Assembly (NCBI RefSeq): GCF_029201565.1
Contig: NZ_CP104002.1
Coordinates: forward strand, 2,621,001-2,685,000
DNA from: Devosia sp. SD17-2
GTDB lineage: Bacteria; Pseudomonadota; Alphaproteobacteria; Rhizobiales; Devosiaceae
Direction: 5' to 3'
DNA length: 64,000 nucleotides
Within the stretch, counting starts at the first letter, position 1; every line of letters begins with the position of its first letter. The translations under genes were made by a program, and so were the position numbers. Positions 60,945-64,000 of the stretch are shown in pieces. The notes below the pieces were generated by a model. That model was not told the origin of the DNA. It saw only the letters and a list, made by a program, of their open reading frames with translations, and did not search any database.

Positions 60945-61161
60945 GACGCAGCGGATCGACGCCAGGGGGCTCAAATGCCCCCTGCCCGTCCTGAAACTCG
61001 AAAAACGACTTGAAGCGCTGGCTTCGGGCGACGCGCTCGAAGTGCTGGCGACCGATCCGATGGCCCGGATCGATATTCCGCTCTATTGCCGCCAGAAGGG
61101 GCACGCGTGTGCCGTGTCCGAGGACAATGGAGTTTTGCGGTTTCTGGTGCTGGTGGGGTAG
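60910..61161 (+). CDS. Sulfurtransferase TusA family protein
   Basis: Small cytoplasmic sulfur carrier of about 75-83 residues. The diagnostic block is RIDARGLKCPLPVLKLEKRL with the active cysteine in CPLP; the strand VLATDPMARIDIP follows and the domain ends with LRFLVLVG. The exact start is unclear: ATG 60910 lies inside the CAP gene, and in-frame TTG codons at 60928 and 60934 are closer to the usual TusA length. Members pass persulfide sulfur to tRNA-thiolation or cofactor pathways. Downstream of it come repeated hairpins and the insertion element. Confidence 0.88.
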   Translation: MAFTGFLFLETETQRIDARGLKCPLPVLKLEKRLEALASGDALEVLATDPMARIDIPLYCRQKGHACAVSEDNGVLRFLVLVG

Positions 61162-61203
61162 CTCGCCCATCTGCTTCGTGCCTGTGGCACCACCCCACCC
61201 CGG

Positions 61204-61224
61204 CCCTCCCCATCAAGGGGAGGG
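61204..61224. repeat. Intergenic hairpin
   Basis: CCCTCCCC (61204-61211), loop ATCAA, GGGGAGGG (61217-61224): a perfect 8-bp inverted repeat 43 bases after the TusA stop. Stretches of this sequence are common intergenic elements in alphaproteobacterial genomes, to my knowledge. It has no T-tract, so I class it as a repeat and not as a terminator. Confidence 0.55.
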
Positions 61225-61304
61225 AGCCGATCGAGTGTGGGGCGAAGGGCGGTTCTTAGGCTCTTCTTGCCGGCACTATCTCTTCCCCGTGCTTTCCGCT
61301 CTTT

Positions 61305-61337
61305 CGTCATCACCCGACTTGTTTGGGTGATCCATGC
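61305..61337 (+). repeat. REP-like palindromic unit (intact copy)
   Basis: A 33-bp unit with a 7-bp perfect stem ATCACCC/GGGTGAT (61309-61315 and 61325-61331) around a loop containing ACTTGT, flanked by CGTC and CCATGC. A second unit of the same pattern in opposite orientation begins eight bases further on, but is split by the insertion sequence. The pair forms an inverted, BIME-like arrangement. Confidence 0.75.
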
Positions 61338-61344
61338 TGCCGAA

Positions 61345-61362
61345 ATGGATTGCCCGGACAAG
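61345..61362 (-). repeat. REP-like unit interrupted by the IS110 element: left half
   Basis: ATGGATTGCCCGGACAAG is one half of a second palindromic unit. Its other half, CCGGGCAATGACG, resumes at 62504 on the far side of the insertion element. Joined, they would give ATTGCCCGG-ACAAG-CCGGGCAAT, a perfect 9-bp stem with a 5-base loop. Read on the minus strand the joined unit matches the intact copy at 61305-61337 base by base at most positions (CGTCAT, CCCG, CTTGT, GGG, ATCCAT). Confidence 0.8.
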
Positions 61363-61374
61363 CAACCGTGGACA

Positions 61375-62316
61375 TCACTGTTGGAATGCCGGTTCCTGTC
61401 GGGCGATGGCGTTGAGGATTGTGATGAGTTTTCTCACCGTTGCGATCATGGCGAGTTTGAAGGGTTTTCCGCGCAGGCGCAGTCTTTGATAGAAGCCGCC
61501 GAGAACGGGGTCTTTCACCTTGATGGCGCTGAGCACGGCCATGTAGGCGATATCGCGCAGATGTTTTCGTCCGCCAAGACAGCGGCCGTTGCGATCCGAT
61601 GCGCCCGATTGGCGGGCATAAGGGGCAACGCCGATGAGTGCTGCGGCCACCTTGGCGGAGACCTTGCCGAGCTCGGGCATGTCGGCCAGTAAGGCGATCG
61701 CCAGAACCGGACCGACGCCGGTCACCTGCCGCAGCCGCGCCTGGCGCTGCTGGAGCTGGCGATTGTCGGCGAGAAGGGCAGTGATGGCCGCTTCGATGCG
61801 TTTGATCTCCAGGGCGATGGCCGCCAGACGCTCCTCGATCAGGCTGCGCACAAGCGGCTCGTCGATGGTATCGAGCTGACTGACAAGGCCGCTCTTTTCC
61901 GCAACGATCCGCCGCCGATGGGCTGTGAACGCGCTCAGCCTTTGTCGGATCGGATCAGACACATAAGGGGTCAAGCTGGCGCGCACGGCCTGCAGATAAC
62001 GCGCGATCAGAGCGGCATCGATCTTGTCGGTTTTGGCCAATTGGCCGATACCCCGCGCGTAACTGCGGATCCGCGCCGGGGCTAGAACATGCACTTCAAG
62101 GCCAGCGGCATGCAGGCTCTCGGCCACGCGGGCTTCATAGCCTCCCGAGGCTTCGAGCCCGATGGCCAACGGCCCCAGTCTGGCCAGGCGCTGCGTCAGC
62201 TCGGCGAGCGCCTCCGGTCCAGTGCTGCAACGCCAGGATTTGCCAGCGGGATGGGTATGAACGTCCAGATGCGTCTTGGAAACGTCGATGCCAACGAAGA
62301 GGGTGTCGTGTATCAT
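61375..62316 (-). CDS. IS110-family transposase/recombinase
   Basis: Protein of 313 residues with an N-terminal DEDD-type (RuvC-like) domain and a C-terminal Transposase_20 domain. Acidic residues of the N-domain are visible in LFVGIDVSKTHLDVHTHP (D near residue 10), IGLEASGGYEARV (E), and QLAKTDKIDAALIARYL (DxxDA). The C-terminal block LRQVTGVGPVLAIALLADMP leads to APYARQSGASDRNGR with the serine region used in strand exchange. Length is normal and the frame is intact, so the enzyme is probably active. Confidence 0.95.
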   Translation of the reverse strand: MIHDTLFVGIDVSKTHLDVHTHPAGKSWRCSTGPEALAELTQRLARLGPLAIGLEASGGYEARVAESLHAAGLEVHVLAPARIRSYARGIGQLAKTDKIDAALIARYLQAVRASLTPYVSDPIRQRLSAFTAHRRRIVAEKSGLVSQLDTIDEPLVRSLIEERLAAIALEIKRIEAAITALLADNRQLQQRQARLRQVTGVGPVLAIALLADMPELGKVSAKVAAALIGVAPYARQSGASDRNGRCLGGRKHLRDIAYMAVLSAIKVKDPVLGGFYQRLRLRGKPFKLAMIATVRKLITILNAIARQEPAFQQ

Positions 62317-62498
62317 GACCTTGCTCCCAGGCTTGTGGTGCGGGCAACAGCCCGATCAACCGTTCGGGGTCAAAGGGAGCAGACAGGGCCTTGCTCGTCC
62401 TCGGCTGTGACAAACCAGCCGGACAAAACGGCCTCCTGACTGCATCAGCCGGGATGCGCAACCCGGCTGATGCCACCACTAAAGCACAGATCCTCCAC
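62317..62498 (-). ncRNA. Candidate bridge RNA region of the IS110 element
   Basis: The ~182-bp noncoding stretch upstream of the transposase, where IS110-group elements encode their bridge RNA. It contains a perfect 12-bp hairpin (62442-62453 with 62462-62473, 8-base loop) at what would be the 5' side on the minus strand. It also contains CCGGACAA at 62419-62426, identical to 61354-61361 at the insertion site, and CGGGCAA at 62341-62347, found in the right flank at 62505-62511. These could be target-guide segments. No expression evidence; the assignment rests on position, structure and short matches. Confidence 0.5.
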
Positions 62499-62503
62499 AC
62501 AAG

Positions 62504-62516
62504 CCGGGCAATGACG
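62504..62516 (-). repeat. REP-like unit interrupted by the IS110 element: right half
   Basis: CCGGGCAATGACG completes the palindromic unit begun at 61345. Its first nine bases are the exact complement of ATTGCCCGG at 61349-61357. Confidence 0.8.
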
Positions 62517-62602
62517 GTGGGTGGGATAGATAGGCGCATCGTCACGCGTCGAGTAAGCGAAGAACCCCTATGGCAGCGACGACCCGGGTTTGCTGCGCCG
62601 CC

Positions 62603-63769
62603 CTACTGCATGAATGCGGGGCGTGGGCGGGGGAATGGCACGCTGCTGCTGCCGCCGGTGGAGGCGAGGCTGGGGCGCAGGGTGGTTTCGAGGGAGATGT
62701 CAGCGACGGCGGGGGCCTCTGCGAACATCGGCGTATGGGCCGGACGCGGACGCGGGATGGGAATGCCGGTGCGGATGCGGCCGAGGTCGACGGCGGTATA
62801 TTCACGCAGGGCGACCTGATCATTGAGGTAGCTCGGCTGGTCCTTGAGGCCCATCGGGAATGCCGCTTCGCGCGCCTTCACATAGGTGGCGGCGTCCTTG
62901 CCGCAGATGTTGGGGCGCATGTCGACCGGCGGGCGGCCGACGGCATTGGCGAGGTTTAGCACGCTCTGGCCGGTGGGCTGCGCTGCGCCGGAAAGCCCCT
63001 TGAGCAGGAGTTCGGCGGCACGTTCATTGCGCTCACGGCCGGAGGAGCCGCCGAGAACGACGGCCATCAGGCGGCGGCCATTGCGATCGATCGAACCAAC
63101 CAGATTGAGCCCCGAGGCACAGATATAGCCGGTCTTCATGCCGACGGCGCCGGAGAGGCCCTTGAGCAGGCCATTCTGCGATTCGAGACGCGTCTTGCCG
63201 AGGCGGACAACGCCGGTCGAGAACATGGGCATGTAGCTCGGAAAGCTCTGCTCGATGTAGAGCGAGAGAATGGCCATGTCGCGGGCACTGGTGACCTGCG
63301 CCGGATTATGCAGGCCATGGGAATTGGCGAAATTGGTGGCGGTCAGGCCCATGCGCTGGGCGACGTCGTTCATCTTGGCGACGAAACGCGGCTCATCCCC
63401 GGCAATGGTCTCGGCGATGGCCATGGCGATGTCATTGGCCGATTTGACGATGAGGATATAGAGCGCGTCCTTCATCGACACCGAAGCGCCCACCGCCAGA
63501 CCCGACTTGGCCGGCGCGAGATTGAACGCCGCCTTGGAAACGGTGACCGGTGTGTCGAGGGTGATCGTGCCCTTGGCGATTTCCTCGAAGGCTACATAGG
63601 CGGTCATCAGCTTGGTCAGCGAGGCAGGGTGCCAGGGCTGGCCCGCTTCCTCGGCGTAGAGCACCTGCAGCGTGTCACGGTCGACCAGCAGCATGGGCAT
63701 CGCCGCGACCGGCAGCAGGCCGGCGGTGACGAAGGCAAGGGCAAGGACGAGGCGACGCAGCAAGGACAA
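62603..63769 (-). CDS. D-alanyl-D-alanine carboxypeptidase (peptidase S11 family)
   Basis: Penicillin-binding carboxypeptidase of the DacA/DacF type, 388 residues, acting on peptidoglycan stem peptides in the periplasm. Catalytic motifs are complete: HPASLTKLMTAYVAFE (SxxK), VKSANDIAMAIAE (SxN) and VGMKTGYICASG (KTG). Signal sequence LLRRLVLALAFVTAGLLPVA. The start is probably TTG 63767-63769: GGAG stands seven bases upstream, while the frame opening far upstream at 63859 would put a poorly coding stretch before the signal peptide. The C-terminal ~120 residues are proline/arginine-rich (IPIPRPRPAHTPMF), a common tail in alphaproteobacterial members. Confidence 0.92.
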   Translation of the reverse strand: MSLLRRLVLALAFVTAGLLPVAAMPMLLVDRDTLQVLYAEEAGQPWHPASLTKLMTAYVAFEEIAKGTITLDTPVTVSKAAFNLAPAKSGLAVGASVSMKDALYILIVKSANDIAMAIAETIAGDEPRFVAKMNDVAQRMGLTATNFANSHGLHNPAQVTSARDMAILSLYIEQSFPSYMPMFSTGVVRLGKTRLESQNGLLKGLSGAVGMKTGYICASGLNLVGSIDRNGRRLMAVVLGGSSGRERNERAAELLLKGLSGAAQPTGQSVLNLANAVGRPPVDMRPNICGKDAATYVKAREAAFPMGLKDQPSYLNDQVALREYTAVDLGRIRTGIPIPRPRPAHTPMFAEAPAVADISLETTLRPSLASTGGSSSVPFPRPRPAFMQ

Positions 63770-64000
63770 GGCAATACTCCGGGGATTGTTTTTCCAGTTT
63801 GTGATGCGGCTTGGGCAGCCGGAACTGGCAGGCATTCTCGAGGGCGGCATCATAGGCAAGAGTCTGTCGCGCTTCGATGACCGTCCTCTTAGCAGTCGAG
63901 ACGCCGGGCCTCAAGCAAAGCGGGGACTGTTTGACGGGCATGTGAAGCTGCTGACGCAGGCTGACAGGAGGGCGGCCCAGAACCGGGGCAACGCATAAGG
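63770..64000. other. Right-end stretch without a supported gene
   Basis: 231 bp upstream of the carboxypeptidase. Open frames exist on both strands but none has a ribosome site or a recognisable product. The promoter of the carboxypeptidase gene is expected here. I see no repeat or RNA. Confidence 0.5.

Larger units (their letters stand above)
61363..62503 (-). mobile_element. IS110-family insertion sequence, complete
   Basis: About 1.14 kb containing one IS110-type transposase gene and a ~180-bp noncoding segment at its 5' side. Edges are set by the interrupted palindrome: the left flank ends in ACAAG (61358-61362) and the right edge carries the same ACAAG (62499-62503), so the exact join is ambiguous by five bases. 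No terminal inverted repeats, as expected for the family. The transposase stop lies only 12 bases from the left edge. Confidence 0.85.

Noticed and set aside
61204..61337. Repeated hairpins as a CRISPR array
   Set aside because: The units differ in sequence, are not equally spaced and have no spacers; they fit REP-like elements.
61358..62503. ACAAG at both edges as a target-site duplication
   Set aside because: IS110-family elements normally make no duplication; the reconstructed palindrome needs only one ACAAG, so the second belongs to the element edge.
63672..63998. Plus-strand gene at the right edge
   Set aside because: It overlaps the signal-peptide end of the carboxypeptidase gene, has no ribosome site and shows no recognisable product.

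Overview
The window is GC-rich, gene-dense DNA with short intergenic gaps and many 4-base ATGA start/stop overlaps. Gene content (peptide-type ABC transporters, FCD-type GntR regulators, hydantoinase A/B, Gfo/Idh dehydrogenases, SMP-30, CysT/CysW, a REP-like palindrome family) suggests an alphaproteobacterium of the order Hyphomicrobiales, perhaps close to Devosia. That placement comes from gene content and style only; no rRNA or other marker gene is present.

Region 1 (1-24,100) is a large divergent catabolic island. The minus arm, read from 10,872 leftwards, encodes an M32 carboxypeptidase, a class I aminotransferase, a VOC protein, an AstE/AspA-type deacylase, a PuuE-type deacetylase/allantoinase, an AllA-type ureidoglycolate lyase, a DapA-type aldolase, an FCD GntR regulator, a sugar-nucleotide-type epimerase, a Gfo/Idh dehydrogenase and a family-5 solute-binding protein that runs off the left edge. 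The plus arm (11,067-24,096) encodes two tandem DUF4438 proteins, an Ldh-type dehydrogenase, an M24 pita-bread protein with altered metal ligands, two amidohydrolases, a second aminotransferase, a TIM-barrel-like protein, two Opp/Dpp ATPases and an M14 carboxypeptidase, and ends at a strong terminator. A 14-bp perfect palindrome lies between the arms. I read the island as one peptide- or amide-related uptake and degradation pathway of unknown substrate.

Region 2 (24,240-34,120) holds two SDR dehydrogenases, a GMC oxidoreductase with a possible small partner, RidA, a DegT aminotransferase, hydantoinase B/A and a second FCD GntR regulator. Two GTATAC-centred sites, upstream of the SDR pair and of hyuA, may be its operators.

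Region 3 (34,255-49,019) looks like a sulfated-glycoside utilisation locus: peptide-type ABC transporter (including a permease-ATPase fusion), LysR regulator, two Cys-type sulfatases, a GH3 glycosidase, their formylglycine-generating enzyme, and a TauE/SafE exporter with a TIGR02186 partner. The sulfatases, glycosidase and activating enzyme all lack signal peptides, so desulfation appears to be cytoplasmic.

Region 4 (49,359-61,161) is more general: two small secreted proteins, an M3 oligopeptidase, a two-component system, a sulfate ABC transporter (binding protein and two permeases, no ATPase here) interrupted by an FAD protein and a 77-residue unknown, SMP-30, a CAP lipoprotein and TusA.

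Region 5 (61,200-64,000) contains an intact IS110-family element inserted exactly in the centre of a REP-like palindrome whose sister copy stands next to it, with a structured noncoding segment upstream of the transposase that is a candidate bridge RNA, followed by a D-alanyl-D-alanine carboxypeptidase.
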